Assembly: GCA_945788455.1 (NCBI GenBank)
Contig: CALZMC010000019.1
Span: 1-7,775 of the forward strand
Origin: an uncultured Clostridia bacterium
Lineage (GTDB): Bacteria; Bacillota; Clostridia; Oscillospirales; Acutalibacteraceae
DNA length: 7,775 bases
Reading direction: 5' to 3'
This document shows, in pieces, positions 1 through 6,020 of this stretch; within the stretch, counting starts at the first letter, position 1, and each line of letters begins with the position of its first letter. The notes under the pieces are model-generated. The model saw nothing but the letters and a program-made list of their open reading frames with translations. It was not told where the DNA came from and ran no database searches. Position numbers and translations under genes: made by a program.

Positions 1-182
1 ATGGCCACAAGCTTGACAGGATTATTCCTCTTGTTGCCGTTATTTACGGCACCGTTATTTTCTCCTGTGCTTGTGTCGGTATTATTACTTTTGTCTGTTG
101 ACTCGATAATATTGCTCTTTTCAGCAGTATTATTGTTTTGCTGAAGATTTTCGTTATCGTTTTGATTTTCAAGATTTGACAA
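1..182 (-). CDS. Asn-rich N-terminal part of an unidentified protein, probably membrane-anchored; truncated by the window edge
   Basis: An open frame starts at TTG (182-180) and runs off the left edge after 60 complete codons without a stop. The start is chosen because a perfect AAGGAG (190-195) lies exactly 7 nt upstream; there is no in-frame ATG. The visible residues are very hydrophilic and low in complexity. About 30% are Asn (18 of 60), with Gln, Ser, Thr, Asp and Glu making up most of the rest, which suggests a disordered segment. The last visible residues are basic and then hydrophobic (NKRNNPVKLVA), as expected just before a first transmembrane helix with the N-terminus in the cytoplasm. 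That membrane prediction is inference. I do not recognise the family; sortases, HtrA-type proteases and other single-span proteins of Clostridia can have such N-terminal tails. The gene begins directly after a hairpin terminator and has no obvious promoter of its own. Confidence 0.7.
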   Translation of the reverse strand, partial: MSNLENQNDNENLQQNNNTAEKSNIIESTDKSNNTDTSTGENNGAVNNGNKRNNPVKLVA

Positions 183-189
183 AATAATT

Positions 190-195
190 CTCCTT
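190..195 (-). promoter_or_regulatory. Shine-Dalgarno AAGGAG that sets a TTG start
   Basis: Minus-strand AAGGAG followed by a 7-nt spacer and TTG at 182-180. The near-ideal sequence and spacing are the main support for the partial Asn-rich gene. Confidence 0.7.
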
Positions 196-200
196 ACAGT

Positions 201-231
201 AAAAAGACCTGTTTACCGAACGGTAAACAGG
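201..231 (-). terminator. Intrinsic terminator after the surface-protein gene, possibly an attenuator for the next gene
   Basis: A perfect 10-bp stem (208-217 with 222-231, arm CCTGTTTACC on the plus strand) closes a GAAC/GTTC tetraloop. Read on the minus strand it is followed by TCTTTTT (201-207). It lies 20 nt past the stop codon at 251-253 and ends only a few bases before the Shine-Dalgarno of the next minus-strand gene. On the plus strand the hairpin is followed by CTTTTAATT, so it could work in both directions, but no plus-strand gene leads into it. Because no promoter is visible between it and the TTG gene, partial readthrough (attenuation) is a plausible inference. Confidence 0.85.
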
Positions 232-250
232 CTTTTAATTAATTTATTGA

Positions 251-772
251 TTACTCAGCGTCTCTCTTCTTTGTAGCTGATAGAACTGCAAAGCCTGCGC
301 CTGCAACTGCGATGCTACCTGCGATAGCTGCTGTAGCAATACCTGTGCTTGGAGACTTGTTTGAGCCATTTTCCTCAGCCGGCTCAACATCAAAATCAAC
401 GATAGCGTCAACGATAACGTCACCGTTATTGAAATCAGCAAGAGCTGCTGCGCTGATGAACTTAACTGTTAGTGAACCGTCAGCATTCTCTGTTAGAGTG
501 AAGTCTGTACCCTCAACATAGCCTAAGTCCTCAAGGTTTGTCTCCCAACCTGTTAGAGTACCCTCGCCGGTGTACTTGAATGTGATGATAGTTGGGTCAG
601 CTGCATCAGGAGTGTAGCTTACGTCTGTGTCGTTAGGAACACCGTTAACACATAGTGATGGGTTTGCTACTACAACGCCACTTGGACTTGGAGCAGCAAC
701 AGCTACTGAAGAAATAGCTAAAACTGATACTGTCATCATAACAGCGATGAGAACTGATAAAATCTTTTTCAT
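251..772 (-). CDS. Small secreted surface protein with a SPSTG sortase-type cell-wall anchor
   Basis: 173 aa. The ATG at 772-770 is preceded by GAGGTG at a 6-nt spacing. An in-frame ATG at 814 is rejected because it lies upstream of the predicted transcription start (about 810) and would put charged residues before the signal peptide. Residues 1-27 form a classical signal peptide: MKK, a hydrophobic core, then AVAA with likely cleavage after residue 26 or 27. Residues 28-135 are an acidic, Thr/Val/Asp-rich ectodomain, probably beta-rich, with a single Cys (C41); I do not recognise the fold. The C-terminus is a standard wall-sorting signal: SPSTG (140-144), a hydrophobic Ala/Ile/Val/Gly helix (145-166) and a basic tail TKKRDAE. 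SPSTG fits the (S/P)PxTG pattern used by class B sortase in Clostridioides difficile rather than LPxTG, so sortase anchoring is likely. No sortase is visible here. It has its own promoter and a strong terminator, so it is probably monocistronic and well expressed. Confidence 0.88.
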   Translation of the reverse strand: MKKILSVLIAVMMTVSVLAISSVAVAAPSPSGVVVANPSLCVNGVPNDTDVSYTPDAADPTIITFKYTGEGTLTGWETNLEDLGYVEGTDFTLTENADGSLTVKFISAAALADFNNGDVIVDAIVDFDVEPAEENGSNKSPSTGIATAAIAGSIAVAGAGFAVLSATKKRDAE

Positions 773-816
773 ATCTTGCACCTCATTAATAAAAATTATC
801 ATACGAATATACATAG

Positions 817-845
817 ATTATAGCATTAAGCCTGTGATTTGTAAA
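817..845 (-). promoter_or_regulatory. Sigma-A promoter with extended -10 for the surface-protein gene
   Basis: On the minus strand, -35 TTTACA (845-840), a 17-bp spacer, and -10 TATAAT (822-817) preceded by TGC, giving an extended -10 (TGCTATAAT). Predicted transcription start is about 810, leaving a 5' leader of roughly 38 nt before the ATG at 772. This near-consensus promoter supports both separate expression of the surface protein and the shorter start codon. Confidence 0.85.
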
Positions 846-890
846 GAGTTTTTTTGATAAAAAATAAATATTTTTTTAAACTACTATACG

Positions 891-927
891 TTGTGTATAA
901 AACCGAAAATCTATGATTTTTACACAA
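891..927 (-). terminator. AT-rich hairpin past the ABC operon, possible weak terminator
   Basis: TTGTGTA (891-897) pairs with TACACAA (921-927), extended by AAAA/TTTT (899-902 with 917-920) with one bulged base; the loop is about 14 nt. It lies about 27 nt beyond the stop at 954-956. The stem has little GC and no immediate U-run, so it is a poor intrinsic terminator, but it is the only structure between the ABC operon and the surface-protein promoter. It could instead be a protein-binding site upstream of that promoter. Confidence 0.3.
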
Positions 928-953
928 AATAAGGCAATATGATTTTTTTGATA

Positions 954-2810
954 TTAACTCAGCTTTGCCTTGCCTGTGCATAATTCGTAATATCTGCCCT
1001 TTAGGTTTATCAAATCATTATGGTCGCCGCGCTCAATAATTTCGCCGTTTTCAAGCACCATAATTGCGTTAGAATTACGAACGGTGGATAGACGGTGGGC
1101 GATAACAAATACTGTTCTGCCAATCATAAGTCTGTCCATACCGTGCTCAATGTGAAGCTCGGTGCGAGTGTCGATTGAGCTTGTCGCCTCGTCCAAAATC
1201 ATAACCGGCGGGTTGGCAACGGCAGCGCGTGCGATAGCAAGAAGCTGTCTTTGTCCCTGTGACAGATTTTCGCCGTCTCCCGAAATAACGGTGTTGTAGC
1301 CGTCATTCAGTCGTCTGATAAACGAGTGGGCAGACGCCAGCTTTGCCGCCTCGATACATTCCTCGTCAGTTGCATCAAGCCTGCCGTAGCGAATGTTGTC
1401 CATAATAGTGCCTGTAAACATATGAGTATCCTGAAGAACAATCGCAAGGCTCTTTCTTAAATCGGCCTTTTTTATACGTTTAATATCAATAGTATCGTAT
1501 GTTATTATGCCCTCTTGAATATCATAAAATCTGTTTATAAGATTTGTAATAGTAGTTTTGCCTGCACCTGTTGAGCCGACAAACGCAATCTTTTGACCTG
1601 ATTTTGCGTATAGGTTAATATCCTTTAGCACCTGCTTTTCGGGAACATAGCTGAAGCTTACGTCCTTGAACACAACGTTGCCCTCAACAGGGATTTTTCT
1701 GTCGCCGTCAATCCAGTACCATTTTGTGCCGTTATCGGTTTTTTCTTCACTTAATGTTACTGTTCCGTCATCAACCTCTGACGGCATATCCATAATATCG
1801 AACACTCTTTCGGCACCTGCAAGCGCAGAAAAAATCGTATTCATTTGGTTTGCGATTTGGTTAATAGGCTGAGTGAACTGCTTTGAATAGCTTAGGAAGG
1901 TAAAGAATGTACCGATGCTGAGCTTTCCTGTCAGCGCAAGAATACCGCCGACAAGCGCGATAGTTGCATAAGACGCATTGTTAATACCTGTTGAGCAGGG
2001 CCCCATAATGCCGGAAAAGAAGCTTGCATTCGTTGCAGTTCTTCTGAATTCCTCGTTAGTCCTGCCGAAGTCCTCGTTAGTGATTTCCTCGTGGTTGAAC
2101 ACCTTAACAACCTTCAGTCCCTCGATAGACTCCTCGATTGTACCGTTCATTGCGCCGAGATTTTGTTGCTGAAGTCTAAAGTATTTTCGCGATTGCTTTC
2201 CGATTTTTGATACGCTTATTACCATTATAAACAGGAAGATTAGCGCAACACCGAAAAGAACAGGGCTTAGGCTTATCATTGCGACAACGATACCGATAAA
2301 TGTAAATACTGCCGATATGAGCTGTACCATAGATTGCTCGAGCATCATATGAACATTGTCTATATCATTTGTATAGCTACTCATAATATCGCCGTGAGTA
2401 CGAGAGTCAAAATAGCTGAGCGGTAACGTCTGCATATGGTCAAAAAGGTCTTTTCTGATAAGGTTTGTTGTCTTGTATGCAACCTTAACCATAATTTTGC
2501 TTTGACCGAAGCTGAATAATGCCGCGCCGATATACAGTAATGCAAGCAGTCCGAGGTTTGAAACAAGAACCTGAACGCCCTGCGTTTTGAATGTTCCTGC
2601 CTTGAGTGATGCCTCGATACCGTCAAGTATAGGCTTTAGACAGTATGATGCACCGATTGAGCAGACCGTTGCAAGAACAAGCATTATGAATACTAACAGT
2701 AGCAGTACCTTGCTTCTGCCCATATATTTTAAAATTCTGCCGAATGTACGCTTTGCGTTTTTAGGCTTTTTAAAATCGCCTTTTCCACCCGGTGGTCCCA
2801 TTGGAGGCAT
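954..2810 (-). CDS. ABC exporter half-transporter, ATPase-competent subunit of a heterodimer (BmrD/TM288-like)
   Basis: 618 aa, permease fused to ATPase, predicted to form one half of an inner-membrane multidrug or lipid-type exporter. The N-terminus is a Pro/Gly/Lys-rich cytoplasmic tail (1-25), then a six-helix type I exporter domain (about 33-330), a linker insertion rich in charged and Trp residues (about 345-378) typical of this subunit class, and the ATPase domain. Motifs: Walker A GSTGAGKTT (412-420), Q-loop Q460, signature LSQGQ (516-520, not LSGGQ), Walker B VMILDE (536-541) with catalytic Glu541, D-loop SSID (544-547), and switch His572. The catalytic Glu and His are both present, but the signature motif is non-consensus, as in the competent subunit of BmrCD and TM287/288-type exporters. 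The ATG shares one base with the TAA of the upstream gene (TAATG), implying translational coupling. Substrate cannot be read from sequence. It is the last gene of the marR-led operon. Confidence 0.95.
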   Translation of the reverse strand: MPPMGPPGGKGDFKKPKNAKRTFGRILKYMGRSKVLLLLVFIMLVLATVCSIGASYCLKPILDGIEASLKAGTFKTQGVQVLVSNLGLLALLYIGAALFSFGQSKIMVKVAYKTTNLIRKDLFDHMQTLPLSYFDSRTHGDIMSSYTNDIDNVHMMLEQSMVQLISAVFTFIGIVVAMISLSPVLFGVALIFLFIMVISVSKIGKQSRKYFRLQQQNLGAMNGTIEESIEGLKVVKVFNHEEITNEDFGRTNEEFRRTATNASFFSGIMGPCSTGINNASYATIALVGGILALTGKLSIGTFFTFLSYSKQFTQPINQIANQMNTIFSALAGAERVFDIMDMPSEVDDGTVTLSEEKTDNGTKWYWIDGDRKIPVEGNVVFKDVSFSYVPEKQVLKDINLYAKSGQKIAFVGSTGAGKTTITNLINRFYDIQEGIITYDTIDIKRIKKADLRKSLAIVLQDTHMFTGTIMDNIRYGRLDATDEECIEAAKLASAHSFIRRLNDGYNTVISGDGENLSQGQRQLLAIARAAVANPPVMILDEATSSIDTRTELHIEHGMDRLMIGRTVFVIAHRLSTVRNSNAIMVLENGEIIERGDHNDLINLKGRYYELCTGKAKLS

Positions 2811-4555
2811 TATTCACTCACTCCCTTCTGCTGAGTCTTGTAGATTTCCTGATAAATCTCGTTATTTTCTAATAATTCATCGTGATTTCCGATTGCACTT
2901 ATCTCGCCGTCATCCATAACGATGATTTTGTCGGCATCTTTAACAGAGCTTATTCTCTGTGCGATAATGAATACTGTCGTATCCTTTAGGTCGCTGTAAA
3001 AGCTTTCTCTGATTTTTGCCTCGGTAGCCGTGTCAACGGCACTTGTCGAGTCATCAAGAATTAGGATTTTCGGCTTTTTAATCATAGCGCGCGCGATACA
3101 CAGTCTCTGCTTTTGACCGCCCGAAAGATTAAGTCCGCCCTGAGCGAGAACCGTGTCATAGCCCTGTGGCTGTGTCAAAATAAATTCGTGCGCCTGTGAT
3201 GCCTTGCAGGCATTGACAATTTCTTCATCGGTAGCGTCCTTTTTGCCCCAACGAATATTTTCCTTGATTGTGCCGGTAAAAAGAACATTCTTTTGAAGCA
3301 CAACACCAATCATATCGCGCAGAGCAGTTAGGTCGTAATTCTTAACGTTAACTCCGTCAATTAAAACCTCTCCGCTCGTAGCATCGTACAGTCTTGGAAT
3401 TAAGTTAACGAGGCTTGATTTTCCACAGCCTGTTCCTCCAACGATACCGACTATTTCGCCTGCGTTGGCGCTGAAGCTGATATTGTCAAGAATATTATCG
3501 CCGTGCGACTCGGTGTTATATTTGAATGATACGTTTTTGAACTCAACGTTGCCCCTTGGCTCTGTCGGGAGATATGCGTTTTCGGGATTTGTGATGTCGA
3601 TTTTTGCATCTAAAACCTCAACAACTCTGTCGCCGCAAGCCTTACCTCTTGCTACCATCAAAAGCATCATTGAAATCATCATTAAATTCATCAAAATTTG
3701 AGTAACATAAGATGCAAAAACAGAAATTTGACCGACCTGCATAATGCCGTTGCTCGCATCAAGACCGCCCTTGTAATATACAAATATTATTACAACATTG
3801 AACAAAAGCATCATAATCGGCATAACGGTAACGATAAGTCCCGATGCCTTTGCACCCTGCTTTGTAAGGTCGTCACTTGCGTTGTGAAACTTTTCTTTTT
3901 CGTGGTCCTCACGAACGAATGCCTTAACAACTCTTATGCCGATAAGATTTTCCTGAACAACCTGATTGATTTTGTCAATCTTTTTTTGCATTTTTTGAAA
4001 CATCGGAAAGCCGAATTTCAGTACAAGTACAACTATTACTATTATAATAGGTAACAGAACAAGAAGCATTGCCGACATTCCCGGATTAATTTTTACGGCA
4101 AAAACGGCTGATACGATTAGCAGAGCAGGACCTCTTACAAGCATTCGCAGTGACATCATAACAATGTTTTGAAGCGTTGTGACATCATTTGTCATTCTTG
4201 TTGTTAGTGATGCTGTTGAAAAATCGTCAATGTTCTTGAATGAAAATGAGCTGATTTTCTTAAACATATCGTTTCGCAGTCTGTACGCAAAGCTTTGACT
4301 GACGATTGCAGACGATTTCATTGTTGCAAGACCTCCGCACAGACCGATAACGGCAAGCAGAAGCATAAATGCACCGTAGATTAACACCTGCTTTTTTGTT
4401 AAGTCGGGGTCAGCTGATGCCGAGACCATATTGTATATTGAGTTTGCGAGCGTTGGCATAGCGAGCTCGCAAATAGCCTCAACGACCATACCGCCTGCGC
4501 TGACAAGTGCAAGCAGCCACAGACCGTTCATATATTTTGACAGCTTTTTAATCAA
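2810..4555 (-). CDS. ABC exporter half-transporter, degenerate-site subunit of a heterodimer (BmrC/TM287-like)
   Basis: 581 aa from TTG at 4555-4553. This start is preferred over an in-frame ATG at 4627 because it gives the usual N-terminus of the family (MIKKLSKYMNGLW...), has AAGGAG 10 nt upstream inside the end of marR, and avoids a 72-nt longer overlap. A six-helix exporter domain (about 12-305) precedes the ATPase domain. Motifs: Walker A GGTGCGKSS (373-381), Q-loop Q421, canonical signature LSGGQ (477-481), Walker B ILILDD (497-502), D-loop SAVD (505-508), switch region IAQR. Two catalytic residues are replaced: Asp502 stands where the catalytic Glu should be, and Gln533 where the switch His should be. 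That marks it as the non-hydrolysing half. Its intact LSGGQ would complete the competent site of the partner encoded next. It overlaps marR by 8 nt and the partner gene by 1 nt, so all three are expected on one transcript under MarR control. Confidence 0.94.
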   Translation of the reverse strand: MIKKLSKYMNGLWLLALVSAGGMVVEAICELAMPTLANSIYNMVSASADPDLTKKQVLIYGAFMLLLAVIGLCGGLATMKSSAIVSQSFAYRLRNDMFKKISSFSFKNIDDFSTASLTTRMTNDVTTLQNIVMMSLRMLVRGPALLIVSAVFAVKINPGMSAMLLVLLPIIIVIVVLVLKFGFPMFQKMQKKIDKINQVVQENLIGIRVVKAFVREDHEKEKFHNASDDLTKQGAKASGLIVTVMPIMMLLFNVVIIFVYYKGGLDASNGIMQVGQISVFASYVTQILMNLMMISMMLLMVARGKACGDRVVEVLDAKIDITNPENAYLPTEPRGNVEFKNVSFKYNTESHGDNILDNISFSANAGEIVGIVGGTGCGKSSLVNLIPRLYDATSGEVLIDGVNVKNYDLTALRDMIGVVLQKNVLFTGTIKENIRWGKKDATDEEIVNACKASQAHEFILTQPQGYDTVLAQGGLNLSGGQKQRLCIARAMIKKPKILILDDSTSAVDTATEAKIRESFYSDLKDTTVFIIAQRISSVKDADKIIVMDDGEISAIGNHDELLENNEIYQEIYKTQQKGVSE

Positions 4556-5009
4556 TATTTCCACACTCCTTTTCCATATTATTAATAGCAAGATCAAGAA
4601 GCTTTGACAGCTCATAAACCTGCTCATTTGTCATATTCCTGCTAATAACACTCTCAAGCGAGTCCATATGCTCCTTGATTTTTTCAGGAGCCTCTTTCGC
4701 TTTTTCTGTCGGATAAAGGCGAATAATACGAGCATCGCTTTCGTCCTCTTTTTTTACGATAAAGCCTGCCTTTTCCATTCTTTTTACAGATACGCTCGCA
4801 GTAGCAGTAGCAACCCGAAGTCTATGGGCAAGAGCGCCTAAAGTGATGCCCTCGTTTTCTACTATATTAATAAGAATATCCTGTTGACCTGAAAACAGTC
4901 CCTGCTCGATAACTGCCTCGTTGAACACCTTGCGAATTTGCTTTGAAAGATGAACAACTCGCGGTCCTATCATTCCCTTAGGCGGTGGTGTAATCTCTTT
5001 TTTTATCAA
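4548..5009 (-). CDS. MarR-family transcriptional regulator of the ABC exporter operon
   Basis: 153 aa, usual length for MarR. The start is TTG (5009-5007), set by AAGGAG (5017-5022) at a 7-nt spacing; the first in-frame ATG would be codon 13 and has no such site. The central winged helix-turn-helix runs from about residue 37 to 105: a helix around LGALAHRL (57-64), recognition helix TATASVSVKRMEKAG (68-82), and a beta-wing carrying the family-typical D..R pattern (KKEDESDARIIRL, 86-98). The outer helices (about 16-35 and 107-147) form the dimerisation and ligand-pocket region. It is the first gene of the operon and overlaps the first ABC gene by 8 nt. Two tandem dyads lie at its predicted transcription start, so autorepression and ligand-triggered derepression of the exporter are the likely roles. 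The effector is unknown. Confidence 0.93.
   Translation of the reverse strand: MIKKEITPPPKGMIGPRVVHLSKQIRKVFNEAVIEQGLFSGQQDILINIVENEGITLGALAHRLRVATATASVSVKRMEKAGFIVKKEDESDARIIRLYPTEKAKEAPEKIKEHMDSLESVISRNMTNEQVYELSKLLDLAINNMEKECGNID
4566..4571 (-). promoter_or_regulatory. Shine-Dalgarno AAGGAG inside the end of marR, setting the TTG start of the first ABC gene
   Basis: AAGGAG is embedded in the MarR Glu-Lys-Glu codons and sits 10 nt before TTG at 4555. This spacing is slightly long, but no ATG nearby is better served, and the resulting N-terminus fits the family. Confidence 0.65.
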
Positions 5010-5016
5010 TGCGTTT

Positions 5017-5022
5017 CTCCTT
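5017..5022 (-). promoter_or_regulatory. Shine-Dalgarno AAGGAG that sets the TTG start of marR
   Basis: Minus-strand AAGGAG with a 7-nt spacer to TTG at 5009-5007. Confidence 0.75.
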
Positions 5023-5032
5023 ATTTATCATA

Positions 5033-5060
5033 GTTAGTCGGCTAAACATAGTCGGCTAAC
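5033..5060 (-). promoter_or_regulatory. Tandem MarR operator dyads
   Basis: The 11-mer TAGTCGGCTAA occurs twice on the plus strand (5035-5045 and 5049-5059), 14 bp apart. Each lies in an imperfect palindrome of the form TTAG-YCGR-CTAA (5034-5045 and 5048-5059); the first has one mismatched pair and the second two. They lie immediately downstream of the marR -10 box and cover the predicted start of transcription (about 5058), where a bound MarR dimer would block RNA polymerase. Position, symmetry and repetition support an operator; that MarR itself binds is inference. Confidence 0.75.
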
Positions 5061-5064
5061 GATT

Positions 5065-5093
5065 ATTTTAGTCACAAAAATATTTTTTGTCAA
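5065..5093 (-). promoter_or_regulatory. Sigma-A promoter of the marR-ABC-ABC operon
   Basis: On the minus strand, consensus -35 TTGACA (5093-5088), a 17-bp spacer, -10 TAAAAT (5070-5065). The spacer is almost entirely A/T and itself symmetric (ACAAAAA facing TTTTTGT). Predicted start is about 5058, inside the operator pair. The strong -35 fits a promoter kept quiet by a repressor. Confidence 0.85.
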
Positions 5094-5100
5094 GTTTTTA

Positions 5101-5129
5101 TTGTAAACAATTTGTAAATGTGTTAAAAT
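5101..5129 (+). promoter_or_regulatory. Sigma-A promoter of rsmA-MATE
   Basis: -35 TTGTAA (5101-5106), 17-bp spacer, -10 TAAAAT (5124-5129); predicted start about 5136, leader about 28 nt. The -35 box is only 7 bp from the marR -35 (5088-5093), so the promoters are back to back. The dyad ATTGT-AA-ACAAT (5100-5111) covers the -35. Confidence 0.65.
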
Positions 5130-5164
5130 AAGCGAATTGAAAATACAAAACGGAGCGCAAGAGT

Positions 5165-6013
5165 ATGAATTTATGCGATATTAACACCGTAAAAAGAATA
5201 TTATCAAAGCACGGCTTTACCTTTTCAAAGGCACTCGGTCAAAACTTTTTGATTAACCCTGACGTGTGTCCTGCTATGGCTGACAGCCTTAACGCTGACG
5301 AAAATACAGGCGTTATCGAGGTCGGCGCAGGTGTCGGTGTCTTGACAAAGGAGCTTTGCCGAGTTGCGAAGAAGGTGGTGTGCATTGAGCTTGACACCCG
5401 TCTTATGCCCGTGCTTGACGAAACGCTTGCAGATTGTGACAATCTTGAGATTGTTAACGCCGATGTTATGAAAACAGATTTGCACAGGCTGATTGAGGAA
5501 CGACTTGGCGACTGCACCTCTATAAAGGTATGCGCAAATTTGCCTTATTATATAACCTCTCCGGTAATTATGACTTTGCTCGAAAGCGAGCTTCCGATTG
5601 ACGAGATTGTTGTTATGGTACAAAAGGAGGCAGGCGAGCGCCTTTGTGCCGAGGTCGGTACACGTGAGGCAGGCGCAGTTACTGTCGCAGTAAATTATTA
5701 TGCCGAGAGCGAAATTTTGTTTGATGTTCTTCGTGACTGCTTTATGCCGAGCCCAAAGGTTGACAGCGTTGTTATAAGGCTGAAGCTGAGAAAAAATCAG
5801 CCCTACGAAATCAAGAACAAGAAGAAGTTTTTTTCGCTTGTGAAGTGCGCGTTTAATCAGAGAAGAAAAACTGCGCTCAACAGTATTTCTAATACTATGG
5901 GTGTTCCAAAGGATAAACTTATGTCTGCGTTTGAGGAGCTTAGGCTTGCTCCAACGGTCAGGGCAGAACAGCTTACCATGGATGATTTTGTAAATTTATC
6001 AGAGCTTATTTGA
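5165..6013 (+). CDS. rsmA: 16S rRNA (adenine1518-N6/adenine1519-N6)-dimethyltransferase RsmA (KsgA)
   Basis: 282 aa, normal for the family. The enzyme uses S-adenosylmethionine to dimethylate two adjacent adenines in the 3'-terminal hairpin of 16S rRNA during 30S maturation; loss gives kasugamycin resistance in bacteria. Visible motifs: GQNFL (25-29) of the N-terminal SAM-binding motif X; motif I EVGAGVG (52-58); acidic E75 of motif II in CIELD; D100 in NADVM; catalytic motif IV NLPYY (125-129); and the C-terminal helical domain containing FNQRRKT. The Rossmann-type methyltransferase fold is complete, with no missing catalytic residue. ATG at 5165 has GGAG (5152-5155) 9 nt upstream. Unlike the common Firmicutes order, no ribonuclease M5 gene (rnmV) precedes it; instead it has its own promoter, divergent from marR. 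The MATE gene starts 7 nt after its stop. Confidence 0.97.
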   Translation: MNLCDINTVKRILSKHGFTFSKALGQNFLINPDVCPAMADSLNADENTGVIEVGAGVGVLTKELCRVAKKVVCIELDTRLMPVLDETLADCDNLEIVNADVMKTDLHRLIEERLGDCTSIKVCANLPYYITSPVIMTLLESELPIDEIVVMVQKEAGERLCAEVGTREAGAVTVAVNYYAESEILFDVLRDCFMPSPKVDSVVIRLKLRKNQPYEIKNKKKFFSLVKCAFNQRRKTALNSISNTMGVPKDKLMSAFEELRLAPTVRAEQLTMDDFVNLSELI

Positions 6014-6020
6014 GGTAAAA

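Noticed and set aside
1..142. A plus-strand open frame beginning with ATG at base 1.
   Set aside because: Leu/Phe-rich translation is the antisense of the Asn-rich minus-strand frame, which has a perfect Shine-Dalgarno; the plus frame has no visible upstream context.
773..814. A 14-residue N-terminal extension of the surface protein.
   Set aside because: The ATG at 814 lies upstream of the predicted transcript start, lacks a ribosome binding site, and would spoil the signal peptide.
2587..2919. Long plus-strand frames within the ABC genes (also 3698-4054 and 1666-1872).
   Set aside because: They are antisense shadows of strongly conserved ABC coding sequence, with no ribosome binding sites or recognisable domains.
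4556..4627. A 24-residue N-terminal extension of the first ABC subunit.
   Set aside because: It would overlap marR by about 80 nt, is not family-like, and the TTG at 4555 has a Shine-Dalgarno and the expected N-terminus.
5010..5164. A riboswitch or T-box in the divergent leader region.
   Set aside because: Both predicted leaders are short (about 28-50 nt) and show no conserved aptamer or terminator/antiterminator pair; the symmetry is explained by operator dyads.
5225..5623. Minus-strand frames inside rsmA.
   Set aside because: The plus-strand frame carries all RsmA motifs; the antisense frames show no domain or start signal.
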